A program made the translations under genes and the position numbers. The notes under the pieces were generated by a model. It searched no databases. It had not been told where the DNA came from and saw only the letters and a list, made by a program, of their open reading frames with translations. From DAOUMU01 sp034409055 (lineage in GTDB: Bacteria; Chloroflexota; Anaerolineae; 4572-78; J111), in the NCBI GenBank assembly GCA_034409055.1, contig DAOUMU010000133.1, forward strand, positions 1-17,173: a DNA stretch of 17,173 bases. Reading direction: 5' to 3'. Shown here one piece after another: positions 1 to 8,300 of this stretch (positions are counted from its first letter, which is position 1; every line of letters starts with the position of its first letter).

Positions 1-99
1 TCATTCTGAGCGACCACAGGGAGCGAAGAATCTCCTATTTCGCCTTGAATTTGTCCTCGTTGCTGGAGATTCCTCGTCGCTGCGCTCCTCGGAATGACA
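1..99. repeat. Dispersed repeat with inverted arms
   Basis: Two related arms face each other: positions 1-35 (TCATTCTGAGCG... ending GAATCTCC) and 65-99 (GGAGATTCC... ending GGAATGACA). The reverse complement of the second arm matches the first at both ends (TCATTCYGAG and GAATCTCC) but diverges in the middle. The spacer is about 29 bp. Such CATTCTGAGC/GAATCTC units are familiar as intergenic dispersed repeats in many environmental bacterial genomes. No coding function is seen. The left arm may continue outside the window. Confidence 0.55.
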
Positions 100-281
100 T
101 TTTTAGGCAAATGTCAACAGAACCTAGCTGGACCACAGTCCAGCGGCCAAAACGCGGACTGTCCCACAGGGAGGCTTCGCACTGGTCCGCTTCGAGCTCG
201 AAAATTGGATCTGCTGAGACTCTCCTTAAAGTCCGACTACTTGTATTATACCATAGATACAGAAGAAGGGGATGAACGGGG
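100..281. other. Intergenic region downstream of the glycosyltransferase operon
   Basis: No convincing gene is seen. It holds a small hairpin (TGGAC-caca-GTCCA, about 130-143) and a GCGGAC/GTCCGC inverted pair about 30 bp apart. A TATAAT hexamer lies on the minus strand at 244-249 without a recognisable -35 box. No classical T-tract terminator for the upstream operon was found. Confidence 0.35.
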
Positions 282-2330
282 TCAATCAAGCAGGGTAATC
301 GTGGTTAAGGTGACGTGGTCGCTGCCAGTTGAGGTCGATAAGCGTCCTAATGTGTCTAAAAGGTACATACCGGTAATCAGGGTATAATCCCCGGCCGGTA
401 AATCGGGTGGCAGGGGGAGTTGAACTACATCGGTCACAATTTCGCCAGCAGGCCAGTGGCTGGTGGGAAAGTAGCCATCCAAAGGTTGGTGATCCCACCC
501 GGCTACCAGGGTCTCGTTACTGTCCAGCAGTTGCGTAAAGACGGTGTAATCATCAGATAGCGGGACATCGGCTTGCCAGTAGACCTTCAAGTTCAAATCA
601 CCGCCTGCGCTCACCGGCGCTTCCTCAATTTGATACCCCCGTAAAGTCAACCGGTCCCCCAGCCGCACGAGACGTTCATTAGGCATAGGCTGGTCCGAGG
701 GAAAACGGGGGGCAAAGTAAATGATATGATCATCATCCCACACCCGGCGGGCCAGGTAATGGGTCTCCACCCAGGCCAGATATTCCGGCAACCAGGGCAG
801 ACGCAGACTCCATTGGACCACGGCCGGAGCTTGATAGGTCCGGTTTAAATCGATCATTCTGGCCGACGTTTGCCGTCCGGCCTTAATGGCCACCAAGGCC
901 ACGTCGCCCAACGGCGGCGGGGTGCGGCGGTCGGCCATAAAGATGAGCAGTTGGCTGTCACCCATAACAAAATCATTGGGCAGGGAAACGGCCTTGAGCA
1001 GGGCTATCGCTTCTGTCTCCCGGCCACCAGTAACGATGGCGGCTGTTTCTTGATTGGCTTTAACCATGGCCGGAACGTTGAAAACAGCCACCACAATTAC
1101 CAATGACAAAACGTTAAACGTTCTAACGTTAACCGCCCCAACGTTATCCGCAATGAAACCGGCTCCCAGTAAAATAAGGGGGGGCAGCAAGACAATAAAA
1201 TGATGGGGAAAGAGGGGCGTGTGCCAGGCCAGCATGGCCAGGCCGGCGATGAGCCAGATAACCCAGATGAAAGGGTAAATTGTTCCTGACAGGTTTTGCC
1301 CGATGACACTATGTAGACTTTCATCACGTATTGCGTGTTGTGCGTTGCGTGTTTCAGACGATATTGATGAACGCGCCTCAAACCCGTCTGGGCCGGCTGC
1401 TTTTGCAACGCGGACAGGCAAAACAGCCGAGATGATCCCCCCACCCGCTAACAACCAAAATCCCCAGTGGCTTTTGAGAAACACGGCAAAGTGAGCCCAC
1501 GTCTCAGACCAGGAACCGGGAAGGGCGGCGCGTAAATCGCCGCGAAAGGCCCCCAGTTGGTCGTATAGCGCCGCCGGCTCATAAATGAGCCAGACTGCGA
1601 CCAAAGGGGTCAGCAGGCCGATTGTCCACAGGCAACCGTCCAGGCATAAGCCTGGCCACGGCCACTTTTTCAGAAATCCGTTTTTTTGGAAAAATTGGGA
1701 TTTTTTGCTTGAGCGCAACATCAAAAGCAGCCCAATGGGGACGGCTACGAAGGGGTTCAGGGCCTTGATCATGAAACTCAAACCCAGGGCTACCCCGGAG
1801 AGAAGGAGCCAGCGTCTGTTTCCCCTGTCTAAAAAAAGAAACATAAAAGCCAGCGCAGTGACCGCCAGGCCAGTGGCCGGTACTTCGGCCATGACTAAAC
1901 GGGAAAAGGCGAAGATGAGGGGCGAAAGGCCCAGCATTATCATCGCCGTCAGGGCCGAGCACCACCCCCCCCCTCGATGGGCCAACCAGCTTAAGCTCAC
2001 CGCCAGCAGGCCAAAACCGGTTAACATCGCCCACCGTCCGGCCTGGATGGTTTGCCCGGCCAACCGAAAAGCCAGCCCTACCGACTCCAAAAAAAGGGGC
2101 GCTTGTACGGCCTGGGTTTGGCTGTAGAGGGGGTAGCCCTCGACGGCCAAGCGCGCCCACATCAGGTGCGCCCCCTCATCATTGGACAGGCCAAAGGCGT
2201 CTAAATTTTGGACACGCCAGGCCAAGGCCAAACCAAAGAGGATCAGCCAACCGATCTTGAATTTTAGATTTTGGCTCCTGTGACTACGCGCAGGATCCGT
2301 GTTGGATGTTGAATTTTTAGACTGGTTCAC
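282..2330 (-). CDS. GT39-family membrane glycosyltransferase with C-terminal beta-sandwich module
   Basis: The 682-aa polytopic membrane protein has about eleven hydrophobic segments between residues 27 and 430. The first extracytoplasmic loop carries an Asp-Glu pair (residues 51-52, in GLSNDEGAH), the catalytic/metal-binding site position of GT39/PMT/ArnT-type GT-C enzymes, which transfer sugars from polyprenyl-phosphate carriers outside the membrane. A soluble region follows the last membrane segment and ends in a module at about 556-682 (RLTLRGYQ, LKVYWQA, YTVFTQLL, PAGEIVTD, AGDYTLITGMY), shared with the three upstream genes. It is the last gene of the operon, 23 bp after the DUF2079 gene. 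The start is GTG; no clear Shine-Dalgarno is visible. Residues around 325-335 come from a heptamer repeat (about 1327-1355). A G9 tract lies in the coding strand (1965-1973). The sugar and acceptor cannot be named. Confidence 0.88.
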   Translation of the reverse strand: MNQSKNSTSNTDPARSHRSQNLKFKIGWLILFGLALAWRVQNLDAFGLSNDEGAHLMWARLAVEGYPLYSQTQAVQAPLFLESVGLAFRLAGQTIQAGRWAMLTGFGLLAVSLSWLAHRGGGWCSALTAMIMLGLSPLIFAFSRLVMAEVPATGLAVTALAFMFLFLDRGNRRWLLLSGVALGLSFMIKALNPFVAVPIGLLLMLRSSKKSQFFQKNGFLKKWPWPGLCLDGCLWTIGLLTPLVAVWLIYEPAALYDQLGAFRGDLRAALPGSWSETWAHFAVFLKSHWGFWLLAGGGIISAVLPVRVAKAAGPDGFEARSSISSETRNAQHAIRDESLHSVIGQNLSGTIYPFIWVIWLIAGLAMLAWHTPLFPHHFIVLLPPLILLGAGFIADNVGAVNVRTFNVLSLVIVVAVFNVPAMVKANQETAAIVTGGRETEAIALLKAVSLPNDFVMGDSQLLIFMADRRTPPPLGDVALVAIKAGRQTSARMIDLNRTYQAPAVVQWSLRLPWLPEYLAWVETHYLARRVWDDDHIIYFAPRFPSDQPMPNERLVRLGDRLTLRGYQIEEAPVSAGGDLNLKVYWQADVPLSDDYTVFTQLLDSNETLVAGWDHQPLDGYFPTSHWPAGEIVTDVVQLPLPPDLPAGDYTLITGMYLLDTLGRLSTSTGSDHVTLTTITLLD

Positions 2331-2353
2331 ACGAGTCAGGCAGTATACATTGA

Positions 2354-5300
2354 TTATTTAGGATTGAAAAATGGATGGGTAATTTCAACATGGTCATCGC
2401 CCGTCAGGAGCGGCAAACGTTGTCCGGTATCGGGGTGGTAGAGCCCCAGGTGCAAGCTATAACTGCCGGGAGGACGCTCGATGGGCATAGGCAGGGTGAC
2501 TGTTTCAACGACCACCTCGCCGGGTTGCCAGAGCGCGGTGGGATAGTGGCCGTTGTCGGGAGCGGAGTCATGCTGGCTATAAACCAGTCCGTCGGGACCC
2601 ACCAGTTGCACAAAGCGACTTAGATTTGGCGGCGTGGTGATGGCCTGCCAATAAAGGCGAAGGGCCAGTCCTGGGGAGTCGGTGCTTGCAGACGGCCTAC
2701 CCGGTGGGGATTGGGAGCTACTGATTCGGTAACCAAGTAACCGGACCTGGTCATCAAAATTGACCGGCAGGGAATAGGCTAACCGGGGCGGGGTAAATTG
2801 ACGGATCAGCGGTCCCCCCGCCGGGATGCCCCAAACCTGCTCAAGACGGGCCAATTCGACTAAAGTACCATCAATGGATAAGCGCGGAGCCAACTCGGTG
2901 GAACGGCTAATTACCGGCCGGTGTCTACGGCCGACGTCCCAGACATCATCGCCACTAACCAGGCCCAGGGCCAGCCGGTAGGCCTCGGTTTGGCGCGTGT
3001 GCCAGGGGAAGGTGTTGAAATGCACCCGCACCGTTTCCCCCACCGGCCATTGCTCGGGAGGAAACCAGACGAGGGTGGGTTGCCGGTCGATCGTGGCCCC
3101 GGCCGGCTGGCCGGTAGCGTCGAGTAGATAAAGCACAGGCTGGATGCCGGTCAGCGGTTGAAGCGGTTCCAGATCAAGACTGACCTGGATTTCCTCTTGC
3201 CGGTTGAAATGCAGGGAGTAGCCGTGCAAGCGGACCATATTGCCGAAATCCGCTTCGAGTTCATAGTCTGGGGGAGTAGTGGGATAGGCAAAGGTGTAGA
3301 AGGAAGTGGGGAGTAGGGAGTAGGGAGTAGGAGTTGGTGGCAGAGAGTTTGTGTCCATCGTCCGTTGTTCACTGTCCGTGGTCCGTGGTCCGTGGTCCGT
3401 GGTCCGTGGTCCGTTGGTGGTTGGTCGTCGTTCGTCGTTCGTCGTTCGTCGTTCGTCGTTCGTCGTTCGCAAATGCAGAACACCATCCCGCGCCGCCACA
3501 ACCTGATAGTGACCCCTGTCCAACAAAGTCTGGTGCAGAAATTCATGCAGACCGCCCAGGTTTTCAAAGGTGGTCACATCGAGCACGATGTCAGCCACCG
3601 GGGTAGGGGCGGGGAAGTTGGGATCGGTGAAGTAAGCAAAGTCGGTGTAAATGATAGCCCGCCGGGTCAAATGGGGAGCCAGGTTCGATTGGGTAAAAAG
3701 GGGCGTTTCAGCCGGAATGGTTTGCAGTAAAGCCTCAAGCTGCCGGTGATGAGCGGTCACCCGGGGCCACAGAAAGGGCCGCGCCAGGGGAGTAAAGCCC
3801 CGGTAGGAGTGGTAGACGGCGGTGAAGGTAAGCAGAAGCAGGGTTAGCAGGATAATGAGGGCAGGGTAGCAGGGTAGCAGGGTAGCAGGGTAGCAGGATG
3901 GCAGGGTAGCAGGGGTGCGAGGGGGCAGGGAAGACTCACCGGCTACACCAGCCCTGCCAGTTCGCTCACACTTGTTCTGTAGGTTCGCCATTCGCAGACC
4001 TGTGCCCGGTAGGGTATTCGCAGATTCGCAGACCTGTGCCCGGTAGGGTATTCGCAGATTCGCCACACTTACCCTGTGGGTTCGCCCATTCGCCCATTCG
4101 CCCATTCCCCTAATCCCATAGATGGCCGAAATAAAGAGAAACGGGGCCAGCGGCGCGCCGTAATGGAAATCCTCCAGGCGCCAGGTGAAGGGGTTGGCGC
4201 TGAGCAAGTTGACGGCCAGGGTAGGCAGCATTGGCAGCAGCGTCAGCGGGCTGAGGAGAGCCAGGAAAGCAGTGGGGAAAAAGAGCATGCTCAAGTAACC
4301 GGGCAGGTTGGCCTGAGACCACACATGGTCAAAAACCAGGCCGGGTTGGGTGAACATCGTTTGGACCATCGCCAGGGGGGTATCGCCCAGCCAGGCGTAG
4401 CGATCAAGCTGGATATTGCCGCCCGGAGCAAAGCGGGGCTGAATAACCAATAAGGCCAGGGCAAACCAGGCCAGGCTTAAACCGATGGTCAGTCCGGCCA
4501 ATCGCCAACGCCACCGGGCCAGTCCGGCATAAAGCCCCAGCATGGCCACCACCAGGGACAGGTCCTCTTTGCAGGCCATAGCCAGCAAGGAGAAGATGAT
4601 AAAATGTACATCTTTTTTTTGTACTAACGCCCAAAAAGCAAACAGTAAAAACGTTGGGGCCAGGGTGACGGCGTGGAAATCGAACAAAACGGCCGATTCC
4701 AGGGTAGGCAGGAGGAGATAGGAGAGAGGGAAGACCAACGGCAGGAAATGTACGGCGTGGGATATGGGAGGTGGGCGGTGGGCGGTACGTGTGTTGCGTG
4801 GTGCGTGTTGCGTGGCGTTTAATTTGTGATCGGCGATGTGGTAGAGAGGCCAAGCCCCGATGGACACTACAGTTGCCTGCACGATGAGTAACATTTCCGG
4901 GCCGCCAAGGTTGAGCCAATAAAGGGGAACAAACAGAAGCAGGATGGGTTCCACGTGCAGGGCCAGGCGGGATTGGATGGGGGTCATCAGGGTAAAATGG
5001 AGGAAGTGACCTTGGGCGGTGTACCACAGGGCCTGGTCAACGTTGCCCAAATCCAGGCCGTTCGTCTGGAAGACTCGATGTTGCTGTACGGCCAGGGTGC
5101 TGAAGAAGATGGCGAAAAGAATGATCAGTAGGAGGCAGACGAGCAAGGGAATGGCGAATAGCGAATTTGCGAATGGCGAACCTATACCCAAAAAGCGGGC
5201 ACAGGCAGGGCAAGTGTGGCGAATGAATGAAGAAAGATTTTGAATTTGTACCCAGGCGGGCACAGGTAGTAACGACTTCAGTCGTTCCAGGCAACAACGA

Positions 5301-5380
5301 CTAAAGTCGTCACTACAAGTCAAAGACATCATCTGAACGTCTGTACCGATAAGGGGGCTGCCCTGTTTCTGTTTGGTCAT
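2354..5380 (-). CDS. DUF2079 membrane protein with two C-terminal beta-sandwich modules and repeat-encoded loops
   Basis: The 1008-aa membrane protein has the DUF2079 signature after its first membrane helix: QTNGLDLGNVDQALWYTAQGHFL (about 106-127), then LHVEPILLLFVPLYWL. DUF2079 proteins are predicted GT-C-like membrane proteins of unknown substrate. The C-terminal third carries two modules, at about 715-825 (MVRLHGYSL) and 875-1008 (VRLLGYRI, LALRLYWQA, PGEVVVETV, PGSYSLHLGLY). The ATG overlaps the upstream stop as ATGA, which suggests translational coupling and supports this start. A TTG at about residue 79, just before the first helix, is an alternative. Much hydrophilic sequence is repeat-derived: N-terminus 21-77 (includes a palindromic element), loop 188-203, loop 425-507, and linker 637-693 (two copies of TTNDERR). 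An A8 run lies near 4613-4620. The family is fairly certain; the reaction is unknown. Confidence 0.87.
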   Translation of the reverse strand: MTKQKQGSPLIGTDVQMMSLTCSDDFSRCCLERLKSLLPVPAWVQIQNLSSFIRHTCPACARFLGIGSPFANSLFAIPLLVCLLLIILFAIFFSTLAVQQHRVFQTNGLDLGNVDQALWYTAQGHFLHFTLMTPIQSRLALHVEPILLLFVPLYWLNLGGPEMLLIVQATVVSIGAWPLYHIADHKLNATQHAPRNTRTAHRPPPISHAVHFLPLVFPLSYLLLPTLESAVLFDFHAVTLAPTFLLFAFWALVQKKDVHFIIFSLLAMACKEDLSLVVAMLGLYAGLARWRWRLAGLTIGLSLAWFALALLVIQPRFAPGGNIQLDRYAWLGDTPLAMVQTMFTQPGLVFDHVWSQANLPGYLSMLFFPTAFLALLSPLTLLPMLPTLAVNLLSANPFTWRLEDFHYGAPLAPFLFISAIYGIRGMGEWANGRTHRVSVANLRIPYRAQVCESANTLPGTGLRMANLQNKCERTGRAGVAGESSLPPRTPATLPSCYPATLLPCYPALIILLTLLLLTFTAVYHSYRGFTPLARPFLWPRVTAHHRQLEALLQTIPAETPLFTQSNLAPHLTRRAIIYTDFAYFTDPNFPAPTPVADIVLDVTTFENLGGLHEFLHQTLLDRGHYQVVAARDGVLHLRTTNDERRTTNDERRPTTNGPRTTDHGPRTTDSEQRTMDTNSLPPTPTPYSLLPTSFYTFAYPTTPPDYELEADFGNMVRLHGYSLHFNRQEEIQVSLDLEPLQPLTGIQPVLYLLDATGQPAGATIDRQPTLVWFPPEQWPVGETVRVHFNTFPWHTRQTEAYRLALGLVSGDDVWDVGRRHRPVISRSTELAPRLSIDGTLVELARLEQVWGIPAGGPLIRQFTPPRLAYSLPVNFDDQVRLLGYRISSSQSPPGRPSASTDSPGLALRLYWQAITTPPNLSRFVQLVGPDGLVYSQHDSAPDNGHYPTALWQPGEVVVETVTLPMPIERPPGSYSLHLGLYHPDTGQRLPLLTGDDHVEITHPFFNPK
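3309..3334. repeat. 7-bp tandem repeat GGGAGTA (about 3.7 units)
   Basis: GGGAGTA repeats exactly at 3309, 3316 and 3323, then degenerates. It lies inside the DUF2079 gene and encodes part of the TPTPYSLLPTS linker. Confidence 0.85.
3374..3415. repeat. 7-bp tandem repeat GTCCGTG (5 exact units plus a partial)
   Basis: Five exact units start at 3374, 3381, 3388, 3395 and 3402, followed by a decayed unit. It is in frame in the DUF2079 gene, encoding the GPRTTDHGPRTTD-like linker. Confidence 0.9.
3425..3469. repeat. 7-bp tandem repeat TCGTCGT (6 units)
   Basis: Six exact TCGTCGT units run from 3425 to 3466. Three units make 21 bp, so the encoded peptide repeats every seven residues (TTNDERR). 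It is contiguous with the GTCCGTG array. Confidence 0.9.
3861..3916. repeat. 8-bp tandem repeat GCAGGGTA (about 7 units)
   Basis: Exact units begin at 3861, 3869, 3877 and 3885. A variant follows at 3893, an exact unit at 3901 and a decayed one at 3909. It encodes a TLPSCYPATLLPCYPA stretch next to a membrane helix of the DUF2079 protein. Confidence 0.85.
3991..4058. repeat. 34-bp perfect tandem duplication
   Basis: The 34-bp unit at 3991-4024 (begins TTCGCAGACCTGTG, ends GTATTCGCAGA) is repeated exactly at 4025-4058. It is internal to the DUF2079 gene. One unit is not a multiple of three, so the two copies are read in different frames. Confidence 0.88.
4083..4106. repeat. 8-bp tandem repeat CGCCCATT (3 units)
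   Basis: Three exact units lie just beyond the 34-bp duplication and share the TTCGC core with it. They sit within the DUF2079 gene and encode part of a hydrophilic loop (MGEWANGR). Confidence 0.8.
4771..4815. repeat. Degenerate 7-bp repeats (GTGGGCG and TGTTGCG types)
   Basis: Successive 7-bp blocks GTGGGCG, GTGGGCG, GTACGTG, TGTTGCG, TGGTGCG and TGTTGCG lie inside the DUF2079 gene. They encode loop residues about 188-203 between two membrane helices. Confidence 0.7.
5266..5316. repeat. Palindromic repeat element embedded in the DUF2079 N-terminus
   Basis: Arms 5266-5285 and 5297-5316 are inverted copies matching at 18 of 20 positions, with an 11-nt loop. Each arm contains its own small palindrome (AACGACTTCAGTCGTT; ACGACTAAAGTCGT). 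This type (CGACTTCAGTCG/CGACTAAAGTCG) resembles small dispersed elements seen in Chloroflexota genomes. It is read through as residues about 21-38 of the protein. Confidence 0.7.
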
Positions 5381-8300
5381 GGCAGGGTGACCTCGGTGAC
5401 GAAGATGGCATCGGCCACAGTTTCGCCGGTCTCATCGACGACGGGTAAGCGCTCGCCGGTGAGGGGATTGTAAAGGCCGGTGATGAGCCGGTAGACGCCG
5501 GCGGGTACGTCGGGGGAGAGGGGCAGGGAATGAGGGTCGGTGATGATTTCGCCCGGCAGCCAGCCGGTCGTGGGACGCTGTCCGGCCGCAGGGAAGTTGT
5601 CAACCTGGGCAACGAGGGCGTTATCGGCGGTCAGGAGTTGGGCGAAGACTTTGTAGCGGGTGGTGACAGGGGCCTCCGTTTGCCAGTACAAATGCAGCTC
5701 AAGCGACCGGTCAGATGGGTCAAGCTGGTAACCGGCCAGGGTAATATGTTGGGCCAGCCCGGCCGGACCAGCGGGCACGAGGGCCTTAGCCGGTAGCTCA
5801 AACTGATGGGCAGGGGCAGTGACTTCAACGCGGCCCAGCGAAAAAGCCTGGCCAGCCGGGACGCTGCTGTCGTGGAGCATGACGACCAACTCATATTGGC
5901 CGGTTGCCAGGCTGGGCGGGACAATCACGGCATGGTACGAGAGCAAAGTGGCCCGACGGCCCCAGGCTTCAATGGGCCAGGGCAGTTCATCCAGTTGTTG
6001 AGAAAGGGGCTGGTCATTCACCGGCCCGGCCGAAAGCCGCCACTCAAACATAACAAAGTTATTGGGCCAGGCCAAAAAAGAGAAAAGCGTTTTCGATTCC
6101 CGCCAGGCTAACCGAATCGGCAGCAAATCCCCGCTAGTGGCGACGGCCGGGGGGGCGTCGTAGCCAATCAAGCGAGCGTTAGGGGCCAGGCGGGTGTCAG
6201 TTTGCTGCGGCAAGTCAGGGGCGTTGGAGAGAGACTGCCATTCAACCTGTACCTGGCCTAACAACAGGCCGCCCCCCTGCCCCACAGGTTGGCCACTGGC
6301 GAGCAGCGGTTGACCAGAAGCGGGATCATACAGACCCACCTCCAGCCGGTAGGTGCCGGGCGGCGTGCCGGGCGGGATGGGCAGTTCGTAGGCATCTTCG
6401 ACCAGCATGCCGGGCTGCCAGCGCGTGGTTGGCCAGAGCCCCATCACGGGCGGGCTGTCAGCCCTGGCCCAGACGTGGCCCTGCTCGTCTACCAAACGGA
6501 GGTAAACAAAGCGGTCACCGGCCGGGGTCGTCAAGGCACGCCAGTAAAGGGTCACCACCAGGGGCTGACCGGAGCGGGGCGGTGGGTGGAGATCATAGCC
6601 CAGCAACCGGGCTTCGTCCCCAAATTGGCCGCCGAGGGGATACTGGGGTAACGGATCAGACCGAAATCCGGCGATAGGACCGGGATAAACCCAGGCATAG
6701 TCGATCCCGGCCAGGCGGACCGTATGTTCCGGCCGGCGACGGGTCCGAAAGTAATGGACGATGTTGGGGCCGGGAATGTCACGCTGGACCTGGTTGAGGT
6801 AAAGCACCGTATGATCGGCGGTAATAAGATTTTCCTGGGGCACCACGGGTTCGACCTGGCCATGGTAGAAAATCGGGAAAAGCCACTCGTACCAGGCCGA
6901 CACGGTGGTCCGGTCCGGCCGCCGATTCAAATAGCGGGCCGCTTCATCCAGGCCCTCGCCCCAACCGACCAACAGCGTGTGCGGCGCCCAACGCCAGCCC
7001 AGAAGAAGAGGATTGTAGTAGGTGAAGTAGTAGGGGTGGTAGAAGAAGGTAAAAAGGGCCAGGGGGAGGAAGAGGAGGAGGGGGAGCACCCTTACGGGCA
7101 CAGGCAGGGGGGCAGAGGGGTAGAAGTGAATCTTACTTCGCCATTCGCTGAATCGCTGAATCGCTGAATCGCTAATTTGATAAAAAGCCAAACCGGCCAG
7201 CAGGTAAAAAACGGGAAAGGCAGGCAGCATGTAGCGCACCGATTTTTTGGAGGCGATGGTCATGAAGATGAGATAGGTTAGGGTAAAGAGCCAGAGGGAA
7301 AGCGTAATGGGTAAAATGTGTTGCGTGTTGCGTGTTGCGTCCCTTCGGCTTCGCTCAGGACAGGGTTGCGTGTTGCGTGTTGCGTGTTGCGTGTTGTGTG
7401 CTGCGTGTGTAGGGCGAGAGATAAACGGAATACGCAGTACGCAGTATCGTATCACCTGGTATAGGCTCAGGCATAGTCCAACCAACAGCCAAGGAGTCGC
7501 TTTGAGTAAAAAAGCCACCGGGTAAAAGGCCGGGCCGGGGTCTTCGACAAAACGACCGAACCAGAAGAGGCCGAGGTTGCCGGTGCCGGCTTCTTGATCG
7601 GTGAAAAGTTTGCTAAAGGTTAGCCTGAGGGCCTGTCCCGGAGCAACCCACATCGCCGGCCAGAGGGCAAAAAAGACAACTATGGCCAGTAAGGCTATCA
7701 CGACCAGGCCGCCGATTTTTGGCCGCCACCAGCCCCAGTGACGCCATTGAGCGGTGGTGACCGCCCAGCCCAACAGGCTGAGGCTTAACATCGGTCCCAA
7801 CAGCAAGGCGGTCGATTTGGTCAGCAGGGCCAGGCCGGCCAAGAGACCGGCCACCAAAAGCCAGCGGCGGTGGGCGTCACGCAGCCAGAGCAACCAGGCC
7901 AGCCCGGCCAGGCTCATGAATAGCGCCAGGGGCATGGCAATGTGCAAGAGGCGGCTATAGGCCAGGCTGTAAGGATCGAGAGCCAGCAAACCAACGCCCA
8001 GTAAGGCGGGCCAACGACCGACCAGCACCCGGGCCAGGGCGTATAGGAGCAGCATCAACAGGCCCGTGGCCAGGGCCGTGGCCAGCCGGCCGGCAGTGTA
8101 AGCGCCTAACTCGGTTGTCGAGTTGGTGAGAGGAACCAGACCAACCACAGGCGCACTCCACCAGGCCACGGTCACGCCGGGATAACCAATGCCCAGGGTC
8201 CGGCTAAAATCACCACCGGCCAGGCCGGCGGCAAATTCACGCGCCTGCTCCAGGAATAAAGGCTCATCGGCGGTCAGGAAAACGTCCAAATTGAGCAGAC

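Noticed and set aside
244..249. TATAAT on the minus strand as a promoter
   Set aside because: No acceptable -35 box and no gene downstream inside the window.
1579..2160. Minus-strand 193-codon frame inside the last GT39 gene
   Set aside because: It is a shifted frame with an Arg/Gly/Pro-rich product; the main frame has membrane helices and the Asp-Glu motif.
3309..3469. Arrays considered as a CRISPR
   Set aside because: Units are 7 bp without unique spacers, and no cas genes are present.
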